From Candidatus Cloacimonadota bacterium (lineage in GTDB: Bacteria > Cloacimonadota > Cloacimonadia > Cloacimonadales > TCS61), in contig DAOUUD010000120.1 in NCBI GenBank assembly GCA_030668345.1, positions 1 to 5,750 of the forward strand: a stretch of DNA of 5,750 bases, read 5' to 3'. The translations under genes and the position numbers were made by a program. The notes under the pieces were generated by a model. That model had not been told where the DNA came from. It worked only from the letters and a program-made list of their open reading frames with translations, and made no database searches. Of the stretch, positions 1-5,750 are shown in pieces. Each line of letters begins with the position of its first letter. Position 1 is the stretch's first letter.

Positions 1-53
1 ATATGCGACTTCAGCAATATAGATTTTATGTCAAGCATAACTTGAAATATAAA

Positions 54-82
54 TTGACAAATTAAGATATGAAGTAAATAAA
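54..82 (+). promoter_or_regulatory. Possible sigma-70-type promoter upstream of the large secreted protein gene
   Basis: A perfect TTGACA (54-59) is followed after 17 nt by AATAAA (77-82), which matches the -10 consensus at four of six positions. The spacing is canonical and the position fits transcription of the gene starting at 98 or 113. The region is very AT-rich, so chance matches are likely, and FCB-group housekeeping promoters often deviate from the E. coli consensus. No sigma-54 motif like the one at 5184-5199 is visible here. Nothing else is recognisable in 1-97. Confidence 0.3.
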
Positions 83-112
83 TTTCGTTGATTCGAAATG
101 GGGTTATTTTTT

Positions 113-3100
113 ATGAATAAAATATTTTTTATTCTTATCATATTTATATTCTTTTCTCCTATCTATGGAATTGTTACCGAAACAGCTTCCTTCACTGAGT
201 TCCTGTACGGTCAAACCACGGCTTGCTCGTATGATAATTGGGTCTCACACGTTTCGGAAGGAATAGCCTCGGAAGATTACAATTTATACGCTCCCTGGGA
301 GAGACAGACCAATGGCTTCGGAGATTTTTACCTGGCAACAGGTGATACTCTTGAACTCTGGGAACAGGTTATCACTGAATTCCTGGATGGTGAATATGAA
401 CTAGCCCAGAACCTTATCAACAACTACCAGTTCCCATATCAGGTAGTGGAATTCAATGATACTGATACAGGTAGAACATACTATATTTTACGTGAAATCC
501 TGAATATGGAATACTATGATGACAACGGTACTATCGAGCCATACGATGATGAAGCCGGTTCTTTTGATTTTGGTTGGGGACTTTTTGTATATAATCCCCT
601 GTATTCCGTGCCGATTATTGTAAACGTTGTTCACCCCAACGATGATTTCATTGTCTCTGTAGTAGCACATAAATGTTTTGTGGAATGGGACGCTATGTTC
701 CTTACAATCTCCGGTGCTGGCAGGGAAGTGCAATGGACAGAAGTAGGAAATTATTCTAATTCCAAATCATTAAGTGACCCATCCCGTAGAGAAGCACACG
801 CTTATAATACAGTATATCAAGCATTCTGCGATAAGATCAGACAGGATTTTGATCGCAGAGAATTTTCTCCCCAAATACATAGTTTCGATTGGAACAGGCA
901 TGATGGCTATGCTAATTGCCAGATATCTGCGGGCTACAATAAGGGATGCCCGAACTTACCCATGCGTGATCTTTCCGATCTTCATCTGGATTTCGTTAAT
1001 GCAAGTACACATATTATCCATCCTGCAAATTCAACTGGAAATAACTCTGTAGTATATCTCAATGATTTTTATGCTGTAAATTACGATATCTATAATTTTC
1101 TCTTTTACCCTGAAACAGCACGTGCTTATCCGGTGAATAACCAACTCGATCTGGAAGGATATTCTCAAAACAAACAGATGTTATATACTTTCGACAGTTG
1201 GAATAGATATGATGTTTTTGAGCCATTCTTACATTTGGAAATGGATGAATTTCCAAACTGCTATCCGGAAACTGAGGATGAATATAAACTGTTTTACGGA
1301 TTCGATCCCGATACGGGTTTTTTCGATATGGCACAACTTTTCGACCGCACCCTGGAATTTTATGCTCCGTGGATAAACGCAATGACAGAAATATTACCGG
1401 AAACGATAGAACTGGATGATCAACTCATTCCCAATACACCACAAAATCTCTTCATAACAGATCAAACATTTGATAGCATCGCTCTAAATTGGGAACCGAT
1501 TTCCTGCTTTGATTTTTATACTTATGAGATCATTTATGCAGATGAACCCATCACCGGTATGAATTATTCTGTATACAATAGAGATGACAACTCACTTTTA
1601 GCCAGCCCCCGGGAAGTCTCTGCTGAAATCAATAACTTAGAGCTGAATACTCAATATTATTTTAAGGTTAGAGCTCTGGATTATAATGATAATTATTCTC
1701 CTTTATCGGAAGAGATTACTGCTTATACAGCACCTGCAATTATTGATGAATTTGCAGCTTACGGTAATGATGATTTTTCCTTTCTGGAGTGGACAGCACT
1801 ACAACAGGATGGGAATCAGGGTTTCAACGTTTATCGCCGACTCAGTGGAGGTGAGTATATATTAATTGATAGCTGGCAGACAAACCCTGCATTATATGGA
1901 TCTTCACAGCCTAATACCGAGTACCAGTATATTGATAATGACGTTGAGAATGAGCAATATTATTATTATCAATTATCATCCGTAAACAGTGTTGGTACGG
2001 AATTCTTTCATAGTGATATCGTTTATTGTTATCCGGCTGCTGTATTTGAATTGTATGTTTCTACCCAGAACATCACAATTGGGGATACTGTTGCTTTTTC
2101 CAGGAATCCATTTGCCACCGATGAATTTGATCGTTATTATGATATTGAAAAAAGTGACCCGCCTCCATCTGACTTTATTTATGCTGCTTTTTATGAGGAG
2201 GAATGGCAATCGAGAAACATGTATTTGGCAAAAGAAACTCATGGCGATTATGATCCAAATTACTTTTATAAAACCTGGGAATTGCATGTTACTACCGACC
2301 AGTTTAATGAAATCCTGGAGATTTCTCTTTCACCCGATTATTACCCTGAGTACGGTAAACTATACATTGAGGATAACCAGACAGGACAGTTTGTAAAGCT
2401 AACAGAAAACAACATGAATTTTACTGCCAATAGCTCTGCTCCGCTTTTTTTCACACTGTATTGGGGAGATCTCAAACCAGAAGTTGTTTTTTCCTATAAC
2501 GTAAATCAGATTTATAAAAGCGGTGACGAGATGGATATCGATTGGACATTGAATTTTGTAAACCTTGTGGAATCTCTTAATATTTCTATCCAGAATGATG
2601 AAGATAGTATTCTTGTTGCTTCACAAGTTGATCCATTCACAAATAGTATTACTTGGACAGTTCTCGGGGAAACAACTTTTCATAACGGAAAAGTATATAT
2701 CGATGTTTTCACTTTCGATAATGAAATTATTCGGGCAATATCAAATTACAGTTTGGGAATTGTACCGGAAACTAATACCATTTCCTGGGTTGAGGGTTGG
2801 CAAACGGTGGCTAATCCGTGGGTCCTGGAACTAAATTTGCCTGTGCAACATGTGTTCGGACCTGATGCTGAATTGTTTATTACTTTACCTCAAAACCAAT
2901 ATCAATCCGTTGACCAGTTTGAATTCGAACAGGGTTACTGGCTTTATACGCCTACGGCAGGAGAATATTCCAATAGTGGAGATATTCAGAAAACAACTTA
3001 CGAAATTCCCATGTCTCAGGGATGGAACCTGCTTCCCAATCCACATCTCTGCAACTACCAGCCTAAAGATTTATTTTTTGGTTTTAACGGAAATATTTAT

Positions 3101-4045
3101 AGTTTCAGCTATATGTACAGTCACCAATATATCTCATACGCTTTCTTCCAATATGAAGATTCAGGCTATCAAAATGCAGAAATAATCGATGCGACCAGTT
3201 CATTCTACGTTTATGCCAATGTTGATTCTTTTGAAACCCTGACCTGTAAATTTACACCCTACTATACAGCTTACTATAATCCCGGATATGATAAAGATTG
3301 GATTTTAAATTTCACTGCCAGCCAATTTGATTCGGATAAAATGACAATAGGAGTTTCAAGATTTGCTTCCAATGATTTTGATTTTAGAATGGACTTGCCG
3401 GAACCACCGCATAAACCTTTTGAAGAAGGTATCGAACTATATTTTCCAAAAGATCTGACCATCGATACTCTTTTTATTTATGATAGACTGCATCAGGAAG
3501 TAAAATTACCGCTGAGTGCGACTCTGCCCGAAACCAAAACATGGAATTTTGCACTTAAGATCAACCTGCAGGATGCAGTTATTTTGGAAATGGATCTGAC
3601 CGAACTTCCCGATGGTTATCATGCCACCATCAGTATAGATGGAAATAGCTGGAACGAAATGGTAAGCGGAAATTATATTTATTCGTTTTCTCCCACACAG
3701 ATCGGTATCCTGCAAGGACAAATAAGCATCACAAATGAATTGTGGACTTCTACTGAAGAAATTGTGACCTTCAGACCTGAATTGATCAATTATCCCAACC
3801 CGTTCAATCCAGCTACGAATATCCGCTTCAACATTGCTTCCAAATCGGAAGTGGAACTTTCTATCTATAATATAAGAGGTCAGAAAGTACGAACTCTCTG
3901 CAAACAAAAACTGGAAAGCGGGAATTACGAATACACCTGGAAAGGACGTGACAATTCCAATAAGGTAGTAGCTTCAGGTATTTATTTTATCCGGTTGAAA
4001 ACTAATGACAGTAAAAGAACTCGAAAGATACTATTGTTGAAATAG
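113..4045 (+). CDS. Large secreted multidomain protein with zinc amidohydrolase/carboxypeptidase-like N-terminal domain, Fn3 repeats and type IX sorting tail
   Basis: This encodes a 1310-residue exported protein. I chose ATG 113 because MNKIFFILIIFIFFSPIYG (1-19) is a typical signal peptide and GGGG lies 9 nt upstream; ATG 98, five codons earlier, is possible and neither start has a strong ribosome site. Residues ~20-435 look like a zinc amidohydrolase/M14 carboxypeptidase-type fold: VHPNDDF (H174), SGAGREV, IHSFDW (H256) and LHLEMDE (E376) fall in the order of the metal ligands and catalytic Glu of N-formylglutamate amidohydrolase-like enzymes. That is inference from motif order. Two fibronectin III-like domains follow (~441-540, ~543-641). 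Next come a module ending in DPPP (~665-790), two GW-type motifs (GWQTVANPW with W896, GWNLLPNPH with W971), and a second proline-rich module with LPEPP (1095-1099). Residues ~1222-1310 are the sorting/FlgD-like tail with YPNPFNP (1227-1233). It is probably secreted or surface-anchored; the substrate is unknown. It converges with the next gene. Confidence 0.9.
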   Translation: MNKIFFILIIFIFFSPIYGIVTETASFTEFLYGQTTACSYDNWVSHVSEGIASEDYNLYAPWERQTNGFGDFYLATGDTLELWEQVITEFLDGEYELAQNLINNYQFPYQVVEFNDTDTGRTYYILREILNMEYYDDNGTIEPYDDEAGSFDFGWGLFVYNPLYSVPIIVNVVHPNDDFIVSVVAHKCFVEWDAMFLTISGAGREVQWTEVGNYSNSKSLSDPSRREAHAYNTVYQAFCDKIRQDFDRREFSPQIHSFDWNRHDGYANCQISAGYNKGCPNLPMRDLSDLHLDFVNASTHIIHPANSTGNNSVVYLNDFYAVNYDIYNFLFYPETARAYPVNNQLDLEGYSQNKQMLYTFDSWNRYDVFEPFLHLEMDEFPNCYPETEDEYKLFYGFDPDTGFFDMAQLFDRTLEFYAPWINAMTEILPETIELDDQLIPNTPQNLFITDQTFDSIALNWEPISCFDFYTYEIIYADEPITGMNYSVYNRDDNSLLASPREVSAEINNLELNTQYYFKVRALDYNDNYSPLSEEITAYTAPAIIDEFAAYGNDDFSFLEWTALQQDGNQGFNVYRRLSGGEYILIDSWQTNPALYGSSQPNTEYQYIDNDVENEQYYYYQLSSVNSVGTEFFHSDIVYCYPAAVFELYVSTQNITIGDTVAFSRNPFATDEFDRYYDIEKSDPPPSDFIYAAFYEEEWQSRNMYLAKETHGDYDPNYFYKTWELHVTTDQFNEILEISLSPDYYPEYGKLYIEDNQTGQFVKLTENNMNFTANSSAPLFFTLYWGDLKPEVVFSYNVNQIYKSGDEMDIDWTLNFVNLVESLNISIQNDEDSILVASQVDPFTNSITWTVLGETTFHNGKVYIDVFTFDNEIIRAISNYSLGIVPETNTISWVEGWQTVANPWVLELNLPVQHVFGPDAELFITLPQNQYQSVDQFEFEQGYWLYTPTAGEYSNSGDIQKTTYEIPMSQGWNLLPNPHLCNYQPKDLFFGFNGNIYSFSYMYSHQYISYAFFQYEDSGYQNAEIIDATSSFYVYANVDSFETLTCKFTPYYTAYYNPGYDKDWILNFTASQFDSDKMTIGVSRFASNDFDFRMDLPEPPHKPFEEGIELYFPKDLTIDTLFIYDRLHQEVKLPLSATLPETKTWNFALKINLQDAVILEMDLTELPDGYHATISIDGNSWNEMVSGNYIYSFSPTQIGILQGQISITNELWTSTEEIVTFRPELINYPNPFNPATNIRFNIASKSEVELSIYNIRGQKVRTLCKQKLESGNYEYTWKGRDNSNKVVASGIYFIRLKTNDSKRTRKILLLK

Positions 4046-4060
4046 GTGACTTAAAATTTC

Positions 4061-4104
4061 ATAAATAAAAAAGGGTCCCACGTTATTAATTGGAAGAACC
4101 CTTT
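4061..4104 (-). terminator. Rho-independent terminator of the minus-strand selenoprotein gene
   Basis: Inverted arms AAAGGGT (4070-4076) and ACCCTTT (4098-4104) form a 7-bp stem. An inner CCA/TGG pairing (4078-4080 with 4091-4093) could extend it across an internal loop. Read on the minus strand, the stem is followed by six T residues and then more T-rich sequence, the classical layout. It begins 17 nt after the TAG of the minus-strand gene. On the + strand the hairpin lacks a T tail, so it probably serves the upstream + gene poorly, although it lies between two convergent genes. Confidence 0.75.
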
Positions 4105-4120
4105 AACAGATCGTTGATCT

Positions 4121-5149
4121 CTATTTCATAAGGATCATCTTTCTAACGGATGAGTAAGAATCAGACTTCATCCTGTAGAAATATACACCGCTGGAAACGG
4201 GTTTGTTTCTGTCATCGGTACCATTCCACATAACCGTATGTTCACCAGCTGAGAGAATCTCATTCACAAGTGTTTTAATTTTCTGCCCTTTGATATTATA
4301 AATTATTAATTCGGTGTTTTTCTCGGTGTTCTCGGTGGTAAATCGTATTGTTGTTTCTGGATTAAAAGGATTGGGATAATTACTTCCAAGATTAGCCAAT
4401 AATGGCATTCCAACATTTTCTGTATTTACGGTCGTGAAAAAATTCAAGTATTGCATCATCATATTGGTTTTTTTATTAATTCCTGTGCCATCTGCCAGAG
4501 CACCAAAAAAGGCGGAAGCAGCGATAGTTCTATATAAACCGGAATCATAAGATACAGCACGGATGTTCTCATCCTGTGATTCCATCAGGGCAATGCCATC
4601 ACCCACATCCAGTTCATCGATTCCATAATCTGCATTTGAACCGTAAAGATAATTGAATGAGTAACCAGCCAACAGGTTACTGTCAATTCCGTTTACAGTT
4701 TCAATACCATTATAACCAGCAGCCATTTGAGAATTAACACTTAATCCCAGGTATGGATAAAGATCAGGATGGGAATCACTTCCCACGTTAGCACTTTCAA
4801 TATATGCAGATTTCCCGGAATTCAGGAAATCTATGATCTTCTGTGCATCATCCGATCCGACCGGACCGGGAGGAGTCCAACCTCAACCTTCACACCAGGG
4901 ACCAAGTATGGCAAAAAGAATATCATAACCAGAAAGATCATCTGGAAGTACTGTGTCAATTACAGGAGTTATCCCGTTTTCAATTAATGCGTTTACAATA
5001 GCATATTCCAGCCCAACATATGTCCACGGATCTTCGGGATTCATGATGGTGTTTCCATCATCTCTATCCCAGATAAATACATTCTGTGACGAAAGAATTA
5101 CCGTTCCCAAAAACATCATTAAGAGCAAGTATACTACTCTTTTTCCCAT
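4121..5149 (-). CDS. Predicted secreted selenoprotein with CxxU motif and type IX sorting tail, read through an in-frame UGA
   Basis: This encodes 342 residues if the in-frame UGA at codon 89 is decoded as selenocysteine. The start ATG (5149) follows GAGG by 6 nt and opens a signal peptide, MGKRVVYLLLMMFLGTVILS; it also lies just downstream of the predicted sigma-54 start site. Residues ~22-235 look like a Rossmann or class-I-glutamine-amidotransferase-like fold seen in FCB secreted proteins: strand VFIWD, a helix, DLSGYDILFAILG, then the CxxU segment GPWCEGUGWTPPG (C86, U89), helix AQKIIDFLNSG and strand SAYIESANVG. I do not recognise a named family and claim no enzymatic activity. Residues ~255-342 are the sorting tail, with YPNPFNP at 258-264 and a final RKMILMK. 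The sequence on both sides of the UGA stays in one frame and completes one domain, which argues against two genes. Codon use downstream of the UGA turns GC-rich where the hairpin lies. The alternative is a recent nonsense mutation, which would truncate the protein to 88 residues without its export tail. Confidence 0.8.
4311..4337 (-). repeat. Short tandem CACCGA-type repeat inside the sorting-tail coding sequence
   Basis: Three copies of TCGGTG on the + strand (4311-4316, 4323-4328, 4332-4337), read on the minus strand as CACCGAGAACACCGAGAAAA and then CACCGAA, encode TENTEKNTE (residues 272-280) of the selenoprotein. The other two tails in this window have no such repeat at this point, and this tail is one residue longer there. 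The pattern resembles the ACCAC-GAG-NN-CAC-GAG dispersed short repeats common in environmental bacterial genomes, which are sometimes read in frame. That relationship is from memory and not tested. Confidence 0.5.
4852..4869 (-). promoter_or_regulatory. Predicted bacterial SECIS hairpin directing selenocysteine insertion at the UGA
   Basis: On the minus strand, CCGGTCC-GGTC-GGATCGG forms a 7-bp fully paired stem (one G-U wobble) with tetraloop GGUC. The stem starts 14 nt after the UGA and the loop occupies nt 21-24. The E. coli fdhF SECIS also has loop GGUC, at nt 19-22, and SelB recognises the G and U of this loop. Known bacterial SECIS elements place the apical loop about 16-37 nt from the UGA, with a G among the first loop bases, and this element satisfies both. 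The bulged U of the E. coli stem is not obvious here. Fourteen of the 18 bases are G or C in an otherwise AT-rich gene, which suggests selection for structure. Confidence 0.75.
4883..4885 (-). other. In-frame UGA, predicted selenocysteine codon (residue 89)
   Basis: TGA is read on the minus strand between GGT (Gly88) and GGT (Gly90), with TGT (Cys86) at 4894-4892. Recoding gives W-C-E-G-Sec-G-W, a CxxU arrangement like the CxxC of thiol-redox proteins. General reassignment of UGA is unlikely: the 1310-codon neighbour contains many TGG tryptophan codons and no in-frame TGA. The genes here terminate with TAG, TAG and TAA. Confidence 0.75.
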
Positions 5150-5155
5150 ATTAAA

Positions 5156-5159
5156 CCTC
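5156..5159 (-). promoter_or_regulatory. Shine-Dalgarno GAGG that fixes the selenoprotein start
   Basis: GAGG on the minus strand lies 6 nt upstream of ATG 5149. The open frame extends further up to a TTG at 5188, but that codon sits inside the predicted sigma-54 -12 element and would give a polar extension ahead of the signal peptide. The upstream ATG at 5161 overlaps this ribosome site and has no comparable site of its own. Confidence 0.7.
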
Positions 5160-5183
5160 ATATTCAAATTTTTATTTGATAGA

Positions 5184-5199
5184 TGCAATAATTGTGCCA
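5184..5199 (-). promoter_or_regulatory. Sigma-54 (-24/-12) promoter of the selenoprotein gene
   Basis: On the minus strand TGGCAC (5199-5194) is followed by A, four bases and TTGCA (5188-5184), a full match to the RpoN consensus TGGCACR-N4-TTGCW with exact spacing. Initiation would be expected about 12 nt past the GC, near 5173, giving a leader of roughly 24 nt that contains the GAGG site. Sigma-54 promoters need an AAA+ enhancer-binding activator, so the gene is probably induced by a specific signal; its upstream binding sites would lie within or beyond the preceding gene and are not identifiable here. Confidence 0.8.
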
Positions 5200-5200
5200 G

Positions 5201-5243
5201 TTAAATAAAATAATAAAAGCACCTGGGAAGCGGGTACTTTTAT
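5201..5243 (-). terminator. Rho-independent terminator of the upstream minus-strand gene
   Basis: Arms ATAAAAG (5213-5219) and CTTTTAT (5237-5243) pair over 7 bp. After one C/A mismatch the stem continues with ACC/GGT, closing a small loop. On the minus strand the stem is followed by T-rich sequence (5212-5201). It starts 12 nt after the TAA of the upstream gene and lies just before the sigma-54 promoter, so the two minus-strand genes are separate transcription units. Confidence 0.7.
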
Positions 5244-5255
5244 CGTAAAACCTGT

Positions 5256-5750
5256 TTATTTAAGAAGGATCATCTTCTTTGTAGAAGTATAATTATCTGT
5301 TTTCATTCTATAGAAATATATACCACTGGAAACTGTTTTTCCGGATTCATCTTTACCTTTCCAAACTACTATATGTTCACCTGCGTTCATATCAGAATTT
5401 ACCAGTTTCTTTATTTTCTGACCCTTAATATTATAAATTTCTATGGAAACATGAGAATCTCCCAACAGATTGTATGAAATGGTTGTAGCTGGATTAAATG
5501 GATTAGGATAATTACCTCCCAAATATGTTTTGTTTATAAGTAATAATTCATCATCGAGAGTTGTATAATTTGTTAAAGAGATATCATCGATGTACCAGCC
5601 TTCGCCTAATACCAGGCAACTACCAAATACAAAACGCAGTTGAACCATTCCTGTGTAACCCGAAAGATCAAGTTCTACCTCTTCCCAATCAAAATTACCA
5701 GCAAACAAACCCGTCCCAACAGGAAATGGACATGAAGGGAGACTACCAGC
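5256..5750 (-). CDS. C-terminal part of a secreted protein with immune-inhibitor-A/MAM-like jelly-roll end and type IX sorting tail (5' end outside window)
   Basis: The last 164 residues are present; the frame is open to the window edge, so the start lies beyond 5750. The TTG at 5708 could be read as a start but sits mid-domain. The first ~60 residues contain WEEVELDLSGYTGMVQLRF and later GEGWYIDDISL, the signature of the beta-sandwich domain found after the catalytic domain in immune inhibitor A-type M6 metallopeptidases and in many FCB secreted proteins. Whether this protein is a peptidase cannot be seen. Where relatives usually have GSD before GEGWYIDD, this one has GSC. The remainder is the sorting tail: YPNPFNPATTI, IYNIKGQKIKKLV, SSGIYFYRMK and a final KKMILLK, very close to the tail of the selenoprotein downstream. 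Its own terminator follows the TAA. Confidence 0.85.
   Translation of the reverse strand, partial: AGSLPSCPFPVGTGLFAGNFDWEEVELDLSGYTGMVQLRFVFGSCLVLGEGWYIDDISLTNYTTLDDELLLINKTYLGGNYPNPFNPATTISYNLLGDSHVSIEIYNIKGQKIKKLVNSDMNAGEHIVVWKGKDESGKTVSSGIYFYRMKTDNYTSTKKMILLK

Noticed and set aside
774..1052. Secondary open frames inside the large + strand gene (also on the opposite strand)
   Set aside because: They overlap a gene with clear domain structure, have no ribosome sites and encode low-complexity peptides without recognisable features.
4859..4882. Alternative hairpin GGTTGGAC / GTCCGGTC directly after the UGA
   Set aside because: It relies on three G-U wobbles, its loop (TCCTCCCG) starts only 8 nt after the UGA and begins without a G, and it is mutually exclusive with the stronger GGUC-loop hairpin.
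4883..4885. UGA reassigned generally to Trp or Gly (alternative genetic code)
   Set aside because: Long neighbouring frames contain no in-frame TGA and use TGG for tryptophan many times, so reassignment would have produced more TGA codons.
4121..5188. Two separate genes, or a pseudogene, split at the UGA
   Set aside because: The halves are in the same frame with no intervening start signal. The second half starts mid-domain with no ribosome site, and a well-placed SECIS-like hairpin follows the UGA. A nonsense mutation remains possible but explains less.
4769..5204. + strand open frames opposite the selenoprotein gene
   Set aside because: They are antisense shadows spanning the minus-strand promoter and coding region, with no recognisable protein features.
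1..5750. CRISPR array, tRNA, rRNA, insertion sequence or phage attachment site
   Set aside because: No regularly spaced repeats, cloverleaf-like sequence, transposase or flanking inverted repeats were seen.

Overview
The window is AT-rich and comes from a bacterium of the Fibrobacterota-Chlorobiota-Bacteroidota (FCB) type, most probably a Cloacimonadota-like lineage. The main evidence is that all three genes encode exported proteins ending in the same ~85-residue tail (YPNPFNP, then IYNI[K/R]GQK, then [A/S]SG[I/V]YF, then a basic patch and M/L-I-L-[L/M]-K). This is the type IX secretion (Por) sorting / FlgD-like Ig module. The phylum call is inference from protein style, not a marker gene.

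Layout. From 113 to 4045 on the + strand lies a 1310-aa secreted multidomain protein: signal peptide, a probable zinc amidohydrolase/carboxypeptidase-like domain, two fibronectin III-like domains, recurring FCB surface-protein modules and the sorting tail. It converges on a minus-strand gene (5149 to 4121), with a minus-strand terminator at 4070-4104 between them. Upstream of that gene are a consensus sigma-54 promoter (5184-5199) and the terminator of a third minus-strand gene (5256 to beyond 5750). The third gene is the C-terminal part of a secreted protein with an immune-inhibitor-A/MAM-like jelly-roll end and the same tail.

The most interesting item is the middle gene. A naive reading splits it into two ORFs at a single in-frame UGA (4885-4883), but both halves form one coherent 342-residue secreted protein. 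The UGA sits in WCEG-UGA-GW, so decoding as selenocysteine creates a CxxU redox motif. Starting 14 nt after the UGA is a perfect 7-bp hairpin capped by the tetraloop GGUC, the same loop as the E. coli fdhF SECIS and at nearly the same distance from the UGA. I interpret this as a secreted selenoprotein with a sorting tail, transcribed from a sigma-54 promoter as its own unit. The synthesis machinery (selA, selB, selC, selD) is not in the window, so this is a strong but unproven call.

The three genes appear to be separate transcription units for surface or secreted proteins. Nothing in the window shows a shared pathway beyond their common export route.
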